Shown here one piece after another: positions 29,042 through 38,062 of a DNA stretch of 64,000 nt. Positions within the stretch are counted from its first letter, which is position 1, and every line of letters starts with the position of its first letter. The DNA comes from Lyophyllum atratum. Its lineage: Eukaryota > Basidiomycota > Agaricomycetes > Agaricales > Lyophyllaceae. The position numbers and the translations under genes are program-made. The notes below the pieces were generated by a model that saw only the letters and a list, made by a program, of their open reading frames with translations, was not told the origin of the DNA and searched no databases. Location of the stretch: positions 682,001 to 746,000 of the forward strand of contig JACGCN010000022.1 in NCBI GenBank assembly GCA_014905825.1, given 5' to 3'.

Positions 29042-32000
29042 ATGGCCCCGGAAGATTCCCGCCGCTACACCTACCCGAGGCTGCCTAGTTTCAGTGGATA
29101 CAGTGATCCCCCCGTTGTCGACAGCTCCCTAACCTTCAACCTCCCTCCCTTCAACCAGCACTCGGGACGGATAGTCGATCAATCTCCAACTGATCCCCTA
29201 ATCCCCGCTCATGAAGCGTGGTCGCCCAATTCGATGGTACGCCCCTTCTATCCTGGACTGCCCCCGCCGAATTTCGAAACTCGGACTCTCCCTGACCGCG
29301 CGCTGCGGCGGTTCGATGGTCATTTAGGGCCGTTTGATCACACGATGAACCCGCAAGTTCTCACAGCGTCGGTATGGAAGGCTCTGATCCTACGCCCTTC
29401 GGTCGGACATCTCAAAAGTGATGAGTACCCGGAGCACAGGTTCATCCATAAGGAGTGGGAGGCTACGGCCGGTCGAACCTCGTATGGACCTAGCGAAGGC
29501 CATATCAAATTTTCTTACGTCGTGGAGCTCGAGTCCCGACTCGCTCTGTTGGACTCCCTTATCGCAGCCTGCTCGGATTTGGAGCTCACCTACACGAATT
29601 TCTGGTCTCAGCGCCCTTCATTCCCTCATCGCACCGCTATCGACGACTTACGTCGCATCAAAGCTTACGAGGACGTTGTGGATTTGGGGGTGGCGGTTCA
29701 GCGCGGTTTGAAGGAGAAAGCCGCTTACCTGCTCTTCGCGAATCTCGTGCTGAGCTCGGGATACCAGCAATCCGTGGATAATCTCGTAGCCTCGGAAATA
29801 CCTGTAGCGGATGACCGATACCTAGGCGCTTGGATTAACGGAGATCGTCGGCAGGACGCCCTTTGGCTTCTTAGCCAGAAGATACCGTGTTTCGTAGTCC
29901 ACGCTCTGAGCATAACGGAGAGTTGGTTAGCCGATGACCCAGGTGTGCACTCGTCTTGGTGGCAAACGACGGAAGCGGCACTGCTGCGACTCGAGACGAA
30001 CGGTTATGATTCGATAGCGAAGCGCCTGAACTCGTCCGCGCGTCCCTACGTGGCAGCTGTCATCCGCGCTGCTGTCCCGTCCGCCTCGGAAGAAGACAGG
30101 GAACGAACTTCCGCCTCCAACCAGGGTTGGACTGGGAAGGAGATCGGGTTTCATTCGTCCCGTCCCCCTCCTCCACCGCGCGAGCCCTCTCCAATGATTG
30201 TAGACACCCCTGTTGTCGCCCCAACGATCAAACCGTCTCTGGCTGCCCCGTCTTTGGACCTCGTCGTCGTCGACAAGGACAGAGCACCGTGGATCCACCC
30301 TCCTGTTTGCTTTGACTCGAAGGGCTTATCAGGAGTTTGGACCAAGTGGGAGTACGACGACAACGGGTCGCTGAAGGAAATGTCGAAACGGGCAGCAAAG
30401 GAATTCGAGGGGTTCGAGGGCAGCGACGAGGGTAAATGCTTTTACGACCGCGCGAATCGTCGAGAGCTATACATAGACCGGAGTCGCAGCAGCCCCGTCC
30501 CGGAGGGTCTCATCTCCAATCTGAAATTTTTTGGGAGACCTGCGCCCCGTGTCGTCTACCTCGACCCTTATGGCCGCCAGGTAAAGGGATCACACTGGAT
30601 GTATCCCTTCCGCTTCGATGAGGATGGTATGGTCGGCAAGGCCTGCCCCCCTCCTGAGCCTACTTCTCTCCCGTTGAAGAAGGGCTTGCCAGCTCCAGCC
30701 CCCGCGATCAATCATCCGCAGCCAGCTGCTCCTCCAATCGTTGCCACTGTCGCCATTTCTCGCTCCTCCCCTACCACTTCTAAGGTCACGGCGACTAGCT
30801 CTTCAGCAGGCGCCACCAAACGACCGAGGATCTCGGCTCCCCCGGATGATGGACAGGTCTCCTTAGGCAGCTCCTCCGAAGGCGAAGAGGAGGACATCGA
30901 GGATCCGACTTGTTATCTGCGGACTTCCCCCTTTCCCGTCTCCGCTGACTGGCACGACGTGCGGCACGCCCTGATTTCGCTAACCTACGCGATTCCGGAA
31001 GCTCTTATATTACGTGTGGACCGTACTTCTACGCCTTCCCTCCAGACCTTGTGGGTCTCCCTCAACTCGTCTGAGGGAGCGGCTGCGCTTCGGATCGCGC
31101 GTGCATCCCTTAAAGTCTCAACGGTGCTGGGGGGCGATCTGCACTGGGCGACTTGGTCGGAAATGCAGCAAGTGCAATCGTTGGGAGGGGAAAGTTGGAC
31201 TCGGACCCTTCCACCCTCGCAACTGGTCGCTCAGCGCACGGAGGCTATCTCTCCGGTCAGGGAATCTCGTCGAAGGGCCGCCTCGCCTCTGGACGACTCA
31301 AGTCGTTCCCGGTGGCGAGGTAGAACTCCCCCTTCCTTTGAGCGGCATCGTTCACCTTCCCCACCTCCGCCTCGTCGCCCCACTCCCCCTCGAGCACCGC
31401 TAGACTTGAGGCCTCGTCGTGCGGTGACCTCTCGTCATTGGTCGCCCCCCCGACCCGACCATGGCTTTGAACGGGGTCGTTCTGAGCGCAGACGCCCGAT
31501 GATGAGGGGCCCATTGGAGAGACCCACGACGTCTTGGCGTGCCGCTTCCTCGTCGGCTTCTTCTTCTGCTCCCGAGCCTTCCCCTACCCCGCCTGTTGCC
31601 ACGACGCCAGTTACCCCCGCGTCGCAGCTGGTTCCTACTGTGGGTACGCGGGAGCATGCGTTGTTCATGGCGCAAGTGCTCATCGAGGCGATGACCCGGG
31701 CCGGTACGACGGACCCTGCATTTACTGGGGCTGCTCTGGGCTCGGCGTTGGCGAATTTGGGTCCTCAGGCTGCTGTGAGCGCCACCTCCGTGCCGGCAGC
31801 TATGAGCGCCACTTCCGCATCGGCTGCTTTGAGCGCCAATTCCACACCGGCTGCTGTGAGCGCCTCCTCCGAGGAATCCATGGTCCCTTCGATTGGCACC
31901 GCCCATTCGCAAGCTGTCGCGTCGCAACCCAGCCTCTCAGCGACGGCGTTCGTGCAGTCTCCCGCTTCAGCGAGTCGCACCGACGCTCCCTCAGCCCCCT

Positions 32001-32320
32001 TGATGCAACGATTGAATGTTGGCATCCTGGAACGTTTGAGCGATGCCCCGTCCGTGCCCCCAGCCCACGCTATGCCTCACCTGATGCATCGTCTGCGAGT
32101 GGGGCTCGGGGAACGCATTTCGGATGTGCCGACGGCGGGTCCGAGCTCTGCGGCTTTGGCCCCTGCTCAGGATCACGGACGGGAGGAAGGCGAGATTGGG
32201 GAAGACCTCCCGGAGCGGCGGAAACGTGGTCGACGTGCTGGACGGGGGGAATACGAGAAGGAACAGCGTCGTTTGGCTGCCCGAGCTCGGGACATGGACG
32301 ATCCATTATTACTATGGTGA
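29042..32320 (+). CDS. Outer element third ORF, env-position, unknown function (1,092 aa)
   Basis: A long intact ORF from ATG 29042. Residues 1-320 form an ordered domain (VWKALILRPSVG, YVVELESRLALLDSLI, ILGAW-like YLGAWINGDRRQDALWLL, QKIPCFVVHALS). As far as I recall, similar blocks occur in unnamed Agaricomycete proteins. A second ordered stretch is near 415-540 (WIHPPVCFDSKGLSGVWTKW, FGRPAPRVVYLDPYGRQVKG). The rest is Pro/Ser/Arg-rich, with an RS-like basic run near 750-830, Ala/Ser repeats (SATSVPAAMSATSASAA) and two copies of LM.RL.VG..ER.SD near 985-1030. The C terminus is strongly basic. No signal peptide or membrane span is evident. I see no clear sequence match with the third ORF of the inner element. 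It is intact although gag and pol of the same copy are broken. Confidence 0.8.
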   Translation: MAPEDSRRYTYPRLPSFSGYSDPPVVDSSLTFNLPPFNQHSGRIVDQSPTDPLIPAHEAWSPNSMVRPFYPGLPPPNFETRTLPDRALRRFDGHLGPFDHTMNPQVLTASVWKALILRPSVGHLKSDEYPEHRFIHKEWEATAGRTSYGPSEGHIKFSYVVELESRLALLDSLIAACSDLELTYTNFWSQRPSFPHRTAIDDLRRIKAYEDVVDLGVAVQRGLKEKAAYLLFANLVLSSGYQQSVDNLVASEIPVADDRYLGAWINGDRRQDALWLLSQKIPCFVVHALSITESWLADDPGVHSSWWQTTEAALLRLETNGYDSIAKRLNSSARPYVAAVIRAAVPSASEEDRERTSASNQGWTGKEIGFHSSRPPPPPREPSPMIVDTPVVAPTIKPSLAAPSLDLVVVDKDRAPWIHPPVCFDSKGLSGVWTKWEYDDNGSLKEMSKRAAKEFEGFEGSDEGKCFYDRANRRELYIDRSRSSPVPEGLISNLKFFGRPAPRVVYLDPYGRQVKGSHWMYPFRFDEDGMVGKACPPPEPTSLPLKKGLPAPAPAINHPQPAAPPIVATVAISRSSPTTSKVTATSSSAGATKRPRISAPPDDGQVSLGSSSEGEEEDIEDPTCYLRTSPFPVSADWHDVRHALISLTYAIPEALILRVDRTSTPSLQTLWVSLNSSEGAAALRIARASLKVSTVLGGDLHWATWSEMQQVQSLGGESWTRTLPPSQLVAQRTEAISPVRESRRRAASPLDDSSRSRWRGRTPPSFERHRSPSPPPPRRPTPPRAPLDLRPRRAVTSRHWSPPRPDHGFERGRSERRRPMMRGPLERPTTSWRAASSSASSSAPEPSPTPPVATTPVTPASQLVPTVGTREHALFMAQVLIEAMTRAGTTDPAFTGAALGSALANLGPQAAVSATSVPAAMSATSASAALSANSTPAAVSASSEESMVPSIGTAHSQAVASQPSLSATAFVQSPASASRTDAPSAPLMQRLNVGILERLSDAPSVPPAHAMPHLMHRLRVGLGERISDVPTAGPSSAALAPAQDHGREEGEIGEDLPERRKRGRRAGRGEYEKEQRRLAARARDMDDPLLLW

Positions 32321-32351
32321 CTCTTACTGGCCTTGACCCAGGCAAGCACGC

Positions 32352-32358
32352 GGGGGGG
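32352..32358 (+). other. G-run (polypurine tract) before outer 3' LTR
   Basis: GGGGGGG, three bases before the LTR. It is the likely plus-strand primer site. Confidence 0.55.
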
Positions 32359-32361
32359 CAC

Positions 32362-32824
32362 TGTGACGGGGGTATTCTCATACTTACATTACCCTAGCCA
32401 CTCACTTCTGATTCTATCGCGCGCGTGCCCGGGCCGGCTACTATTTGTATATATTTACGTACTTGCTGTATATCTCTTGACTTGCGTGTCCCTGTTGGAC
32501 ACGCACTAATACACACATTCTTGGACTCTCTCTACGCTATTCGCTGAGGGTCTGCGAAAGGTGCGACGGCTCGACTCCCCGCTAGCCACGGGGCCCAGTG
32601 CTGGGTCACGACACGCCTCGCTCAGGCTAACAGAGCTTCCGTGCCGGGTCAGCCGACCCCGAGCACCTTATCATTCGGATGACCCAGACGCAGCGCCCTC
32701 CTCCGCAGCGGCAGCAGCTCTGGGTCCTGGGAGGTTCGAGCGCCCACCTGCGGCAGCTCCCTCTCACCTCGATCTCTCGGACTTCACTCACGCAGAAGCC
32801 CCTTTTCTGGATGGCCGCATCACA
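32362..32824 (+). repeat. 3' LTR of outer element
   Basis: 463 bp, identical by eye to 7374-7836. Followed by the right target duplication GCTTT (32825-32829) and then the resumed host 3' flank of the GMC gene. Confidence 0.93.
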
Positions 32825-32829
32825 GCTTT

Positions 32830-33184
32830 AGTAGTACTAAATCTGGATCTAACTGTGCGTGACTTATTTCATAATTTGGAAGGAGCATTCGTGCTGGTCG
32901 TCGCCGTGTGTCTTGATCTCCGTATTTTGATTCCATCTCAAGCGCAACCCACTCCTCTTAGGTTCGTATTTGCAAGATCGTCGGATCCGAAGAATCCAAG
33001 GTATCGGCGATGCATACGCCTGTCCACGATTCGATATAGTAGCCAGTGGACTGTATAGAATACATAGTAAGCTATATTACGAATATTAATTCCATCATAG
33101 AAATAAGAAAGGTGGAAGGCATACACGAGACAATCAAACTGCGTCCGTGATATCAGACGACGATGGACAAGACGACATCCCAGC
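32830..33184. other. Host spacer: displaced 3' flank of the GMC gene
   Basis: About 355 bp between the retroelement and the stop codon of the next gene (-). Before the insertion it would have been the convergent intergenic region of the two host genes. No gene seen. Confidence 0.5.
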
Positions 33185-34144
33185 TTAGTATGCAATGCTG
33201 ACCCTCTTCCCTTTGAACTCCTCCCACCGATTCAAAGCGGCGTCTACCACGAAATAGGCGACATCCTTCCTTGACACCGTCCACCCACCTAGCTCCTCTT
33301 CACTGACCCGATACGCCTGCTTGCCCTCCCCACTCTTCACCTTCTCCGCAACACATTCTCCATCAGTCAACAGCGCTGGCCGGATGACGAGCACATCATC
33401 CTTCAACGACCCTTCTTCAGGCATCCCCTCCGTGTCTCGCCATAGTCCCTGGGTGTCCAGCACCTCGTCTACGGGTTCCCCATCCTCCAGGGTGTTCCAA
33501 TGCCATCCTGCGACGTGTGAAATGACGCGCTCTGCACCGACTTTGTCGCGATGCGGGGACGCCAAGGCGTACGCGTAAAGTGGCTTGAGTGGCAACGGCA
33601 GTGAGGCGTGTGAGGTACGGGTAAGACCGGTGGAGGATATCACGATAATTCTAGGACGGTGCGACGGAAGAGTGGAGATGGTGTTGAGGAGGGATTGGGT
33701 GACGAGGTTAGGGGGTGTGAGGATGAAGCCTTTGAGGAATTGGTATTTCGGCGTGCCACCTGTAAGAGGAGAATAAAGGTCAGCTGAGTATTTGACAAAG
33801 CAGCCGGAATGGTACGCACCCACTGTGAAAAGCAGGATATCGACTTTTCCAGAGTCCGAGTTGGCCGCGACTGTAGTCCACGCGTGTTGTATGTCTTCTC
33901 TGACGAGAGCATCTCCCTTCACGAGGTGTGCTTTACCTTTCTTCACGTACTCTTGGATTACCGAATTGTCATCGAATATGGAGAGGTTACGGAGAACGAA
34001 GGTCACAGTATGCCCAGCCTCTGACAAGGATGTATTTAGCTCAGCTAGTTCAAACATAAAGGTGAAGAAACAACTATTACCGAGAAACCGTAGGGACGCA
34101 TGGTACCCGATATTTCGAGAGCCACCGATGACGAGGATGTTCAT
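33185..34144 (-). CDS. NAD(P)-binding Rossmann-fold protein (NmrA/epimerase-like)
   Basis: Starts at ATG 34144 with MNILVIGGSRNIGYHASLRFL, a classical dinucleotide-binding GG(S)xxxG motif at the N terminus. The whole region is open on the minus strand. However, two stretches have GT-AG ends and branch-like sites: a 57-nt intron after RFLG (ending TTGTCAG before EAGHTVTFVLRN) and a 60-nt intron after LLFTVG (ending CTTACAG before GTPKYQFLKG). Spliced, the product is about 280 residues, with IIVISSTGLTRTSH and YALASPHRDKVGAERVI where an atypical SDR/NmrA protein has its active region. Such proteins bind NAD(P)H and act as reductases or redox sensors; substrate unknown. Confidence 0.75.
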   Translation of the reverse strand: MNILVIGGSRNIGYHASLRFLGNSCFFTFMFELAELNTSLSEAGHTVTFVLRNLSIFDDNSVIQEYVKKGKAHLVKGDALVREDIQHAWTTVAANSDSGKVDILLFTVGAYHSGCFVKYSADLYSPLTGGTPKYQFLKGFILTPPNLVTQSLLNTISTLPSHRPRIIVISSTGLTRTSHASLPLPLKPLYAYALASPHRDKVGAERVISHVAGWHWNTLEDGEPVDEVLDTQGLWRDTEGMPEEGSLKDDVLVIRPALLTDGECVAEKVKSGEGKQAYRVSEEELGGWTVSRKDVAYFVVDAALNRWEEFKGKRVSIAY

Positions 34145-34564
34145 GTTCCTTTTGACTGGCTCGTCGCTCTGTCTGGATGATGTTGAATTGAGGGCCTCCG
34201 AATCGAATTGCTGATATTTGCAGTGGATTTCACACAGAATTTATACGAGAAACCTGCACTGTTGCCGTGCCGGAGATAGCATCAGGCTGGACTCTGGAGC
34301 TGCGATAACCGCGACGATAGGAAGGCGCAGCACCAGCCGGAGCGTCGTGGCTTCGGCATGGTTGCCTTAAGGCGTTGTTTGCAGCCGATGGCTGTACATA
34401 ACAAATTGATGAACGGGAAGGCCGATCTAATCGGAGCTCTTCTAGTTTCCCGACCCTAGCATTCATGACGCTCGCTCTCGGCTGCGACAACCAGCTGATA
34501 TGAACAGCAAGATCGACCACCTCTAGCCACCTCTTGCTTCACCCCAGCTTTCCGAAACACATAT
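34145..34564. other. Divergent intergenic region
   Basis: 420 bp between the NAD(P)-binding gene (-) and the first F-box-like gene (+); a shared promoter region is likely. No ORF supported. Confidence 0.4.
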
Positions 34565-35803
34565 ATGGCGTCCATTTCTCAACCCCGCGTTCCACAGGAA
34601 CTCATCAACACCATTCTCCAAGAGCTCGCAGGAGCTCGGAGCACTCTACAGAAATGTAGCCTTGTTTCTCACTCATTTAGGGACCCATCTCAAAAGCACC
34701 TCTTTCATTCGATCACCATTTTTCACGACAATAAAAACCAACCCAGGAATCGCGCTCTCCTTGATATGTTGCTATCTAATCCACGTCTTGGTACATACGT
34801 CGAATCACTGACTCTTTTCTTCAACGATGCGTTTGAAGAGAAGAGCCTGTCCAACATTCTGAGCCTGCTGCGACATATCCAAAGCCTTCAACTAGATTGC
34901 GAACAGCACACGGCCTCCTTGAATATGATGTACTGGAAGGCTCTCGGTGAAGATTTCATGATTGAGCTCCGGCGCATCCTGCGCTCCTCCCAGCTGAGGA
35001 ATCTTTGCCTCGGGAATGTCCTCGTCCCGTACGAGTATCTGCTTCGCCTCTCCCAGTTAGAGGAACTCCGCCTCCAACACACGCTACCAATTTCTTGTTT
35101 CTACGGCGATTCTGTATCATCATTTCCGCTACCGTTAGAACCGTCAGCCACGAGAAACCAGGGGTATTTGAAACGATTATATGTGGATCAAGCCGACGCA
35201 TGTAAAGGACTCCTCGAAACATTCCACAGTGCCTCCGCGCTATCTTCCCTCTCTCTCTCCCGCCTTCACCGCTATGAAGCTTGGATACTTGATGATGCGC
35301 ACGTCCAGTGCTTTCAACAGATCCTCGATGTCGCCTCCGACGCTCTAGAGTTTGTTTCCGTCGTCACCATACGCGGTAAGATTTCGGTGTGTAGAGGCTT
35401 GATATCCGTTGACGCTACCTCCTGTTGCTCAGAAGAACGTTCGAAAACGCCCTTGGATCTCAGAAATTTGAGGAAGCTCAACTCACTCGAGCTCAAATTA
35501 TTCACTGGCGTGCTCGGCCCGTTGGGTAGTCCGTACCTGGGTGCCTGGATCATCCAGGTTCTCGAGAGCGTACCTACCACAAACGAAGTTAAGAAAATTA
35601 TCTTTGCACCCTGCCTCATCTCGGATCTCAGCCACGAGAACTGGGTTCGATTGGACAACGTCCTGGCTAGCTGGATCTGCAAGGGCGTCCTGCTGCGGGT
35701 CACAATTCTCTTTTTCGGAGCTGAAAGCTTGATCCCCGCACGACTCCCAAAACTACACAGCCGCGGTCAGCTCACTTTCGTTGACAAGAATTGGGCGTCG
35801 TAG
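34565..35803 (+). CDS. F-box-like protein, tandem copy 1
   Basis: MASISQPRVPQELINTILQE opens like a fungal F-box (P.ELI..I...L...... L..CSLVS.SFRDPSQKHLF). It is followed by a leucine-rich repeat-like region with regularly spaced Leu (LSNILSLLRHIQSLQL, SQLRNLCLGNVLVP, LSQLEELRLQ). F-box proteins bring substrates to SCF ubiquitin ligases. A 57-nt intron at 35376-35432 (GTAAGA...TGCTCAG) is stop-free and in frame, so the unspliced ORF is also open (412 residues; 393 when spliced). The intron is confirmed by copy 2, where the matching intron carries a stop. Ends DKNWAS. Confidence 0.75.
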   Translation: MASISQPRVPQELINTILQELAGARSTLQKCSLVSHSFRDPSQKHLFHSITIFHDNKNQPRNRALLDMLLSNPRLGTYVESLTLFFNDAFEEKSLSNILSLLRHIQSLQLDCEQHTASLNMMYWKALGEDFMIELRRILRSSQLRNLCLGNVLVPYEYLLRLSQLEELRLQHTLPISCFYGDSVSSFPLPLEPSATRNQGYLKRLYVDQADACKGLLETFHSASALSSLSLSRLHRYEAWILDDAHVQCFQQILDVASDALEFVSVVTIRGKISVCRGLISVDATSCCSEERSKTPLDLRNLRKLNSLELKLFTGVLGPLGSPYLGAWIIQVLESVPTTNEVKKIIFAPCLISDLSHENWVRLDNVLASWICKGVLLRVTILFFGAESLIPARLPKLHSRGQLTFVDKNWAS

Positions 35804-36060
35804 AGCAAAACTGGTATGTCAAGCAATATGCAATGAAATCAGGTGTTCGAAACTGACTGTCGGTAATGAAGGCAGTCGTCAGGTCCCTTTGTATTCAAGT
35901 GGGTGAGACAGGAGGAGGAATAGTTTGTAGGGAACCTGTGCGTCAACGGCCTCGATGGCTGCTCACGCGGATAAAGCCTGATATCGGTATCTTGAAGTCC
36001 CGAGTTGCACTACCGATTTGTATTTGCTCAAGTCGAGCGGTTGATCTAACAAAGGCATAA
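35804..36060 (+). repeat. Duplicated 3' flank of F-box copy 1
   Basis: This flank resembles the flank of copy 2 at about 37498-37760, with shared blocks such as GGAGGA.TAGTTTGTAGGG-like text and TGCACTACCGA/TGCACTACGGA. The tandem duplication therefore extended beyond the coding region. Now quite diverged. Confidence 0.55.
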
Positions 36061-36267
36061 AATCCATTGCGGGCTACGTTTTGGTAGAGCGAAATTACAA
36101 CCCTTGTTGAACGTATCCACATGCTCATCCCATTGCACAATTGTTGAGAAGACCGAATCTGCACCATTAAATCACTGGACTGCGGGCTATATTTGTGATA
36201 GCTCGCCTCTATGGCAACGTCAGCCCGAACTGCGCAACCAGAACTCCTCATCCCTTCCTTTCCATTA

Positions 36268-37497
36268 ATGGCGTCGATTTCTCAGCCCCACCTTCCACAA
36301 GAACTCATTAACACCATTATAGAGGAGCTCGCAGATGCTCGGGGAACTCTACGGGAATGTAGCCTTGTTTCGGATTCGTTCAGGAACCCATCTCAAAAAC
36401 AGCTCTTTCATTCCATCACCATTTATCACGACGAGAAGAACCAACCCAGGAATCGCGCTCTCATCGATATCCTGCTATCTAATCCACGTCTTGGTACATA
36501 TGTCGAATCACTGACTCTTTTCCTCAACGATGCGTTTGAAGAGAGGAGCCTGTCCAACATTCTCAGCCTGCTGCGACATATCCAAAGCCTTGAACTGGAT
36601 CTCGAACAGCATATGGTCTCCTTGGATATGATGTACTGGAAGGCTCTCGGTGAAGACTTCATGATCGAGCTCCGGCACATCCTGCGCTCCCCTCAGCTGA
36701 GGAATCTTTGCCTCGGGAACGTCCTCATCCCGTACGAATATCTCCGTCACCTCCCCCAGTTAGAGGAACTCCGCCTCCGACGCGCACTACCAATTCCCAG
36801 TTTCTCCGCCGATGCTGTATTATTGTTTCCGCCACCGGCAACATCATCAGCCACGGGAAAGCGGGGATATTTAAAACGATTGTGTGTGGGTCAAGCCGAC
36901 GAATGTAGAGGACTCCTCCAGACACTCCACAGTACCTCCGAGCCATCTTCTCTCTCTCTCTCTCGCCTGATTCATTGTGAAGCTTGGATACTCGGTGATG
37001 TGCGCATGCAAGTGCCATGCTTCCAACAGACTCTCGATGTTGCCTCCAACACTCTAGAGTTCGTTTCTGTCATCATCGCATGCAGTAAGATGTTCTACGT
37101 GTAAAGGCTTTATGTCCACTAACACTACCTCCTTTGTTCAGACGAACCTTGGCAAACGCCTCTAGATCTTAGAAAGTTAAAGAAGCTCAACTCCCTCGAG
37201 CTCAAAGTGTTCAGCCTGTGGAGTAAGACATACTCGGGCGCCTGGATAATACAGGCTCTCGAGAGTGTACCTTCGAAAAACAAGATCAAGGAGATGATGT
37301 TTGTCCCCTGCTCCGTTTCGGATCTCAACCACGAGCAATGGACTCAGTTGGACAATGTCCTCACTAGCTGGACCTGCGAGACCGGTTTCCTGCGGGTCAC
37401 AATTTCACTGATTGGGGCTGAAGAGCTTATCCCGCCACCACTCCCCAAACTACACAGCAACGGTCAGCTCATTTTTCGTATCAACAATTGGCTATAG
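36268..37497 (+). CDS. F-box-like protein, tandem copy 2
   Basis: Closely related to copy 1 along the whole length: MASISQPHLPQELINTIIEE, LLRHIQSLELDLEQHMVSLD, ALGEDFMIELRHILRSPQLR. Start chosen at 36268 to match copy 1; an in-frame ATG 19 codons upstream (36211) exists. Exon 1 is 36268-37084 and exon 2 is 37142-37497, separated by a 57-nt GT-AG intron (37085-37141) containing in-frame stops. Exon 2 resumes EPWQTPLDLRKLKKLNSLEL and ends IFRINNWL. Relative to copy 1 there is a short deletion around the LFTGVLGPLG region. Role as for copy 1: probable SCF adaptor, substrate unknown. Confidence 0.75.
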
Positions 37498-38062
37498 AGC
37501 AAACTGGTGGGTCACGCGAGATACAATCGAGTCAGGCATTCAAAACTGACGGTCGCGTAGCACAGGCAGTCTTTAGGTAATTTGGGCTCCATGCTTGGAG
37601 GAGCAGGAGGAAATGGTTTGTAGGGGGTGTACGTCAAAACTGCGATGGTCGGTTGATTCTAATTCTTGAATTGCACTACGGAATGGTATTTCAAGCTCCA
37701 GTCGAGCAGTCAATTCACAAATCCAAGACATCGAGTCTATGGCAAGCTACGTTCTGGAAAAAGCAAAACACAAGCCTGGTAAGCGTGCAAATATACATGA
37801 CCTCCAACGACAAGTTCAGGCAATTCCTGTCAAGATGGACGGACGCCCCTCGACGCGACGCAAGGTATCATTAGTCCGGCAGAGCCGAAAACAGAGGAAT
37901 AGACGCGCCCCCTGTTGTGAATACACCTCACGAGAGTTGGCCTATGGCTGCGAAGACGTGAATCATGACACTCGAATTTTAGATGGTACAACAACAGATA
38001 AACATAGGTAGTACACGTTCCACCAAGGGCCCAACACGCTGATCGTGAGAAACCAAAGCACC
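37498..38062. other. Convergent spacer
   Basis: Holds the diverged copy of the F-box 3' flank to about 37760 and the 3' UTR of the Ppo gene. The short open frames here have no motif. Confidence 0.45.

Larger units (their letters stand above)
7374..32824 (+). mobile_element. Outer Gypsy LTR retrotransposon (about 13 kb) carrying two nested insertions
   Basis: Bounded by 463-bp direct repeats starting TGTGACGG and ending GCATCACA, flanked by a perfect 5-bp duplication GCTTT (7369-7373 and 32825-32829). Order: LTR, gag, pol (protease, RT, RNase H, integrase, chromodomain), an extra ORF of 1,092 codons, a G-rich tract, LTR. This order and the C-terminal chromodomain mark it as a Gypsy/chromovirus. 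The full span is 25,451 bp. Without the inner element and the 26339-27787 insertion, each with its extra duplication copy, it would be about 12,994 bp, very long for a Gypsy element. The copy is inactive: gag and integrase are interrupted and pol has an internal stop. Confidence 0.95.
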
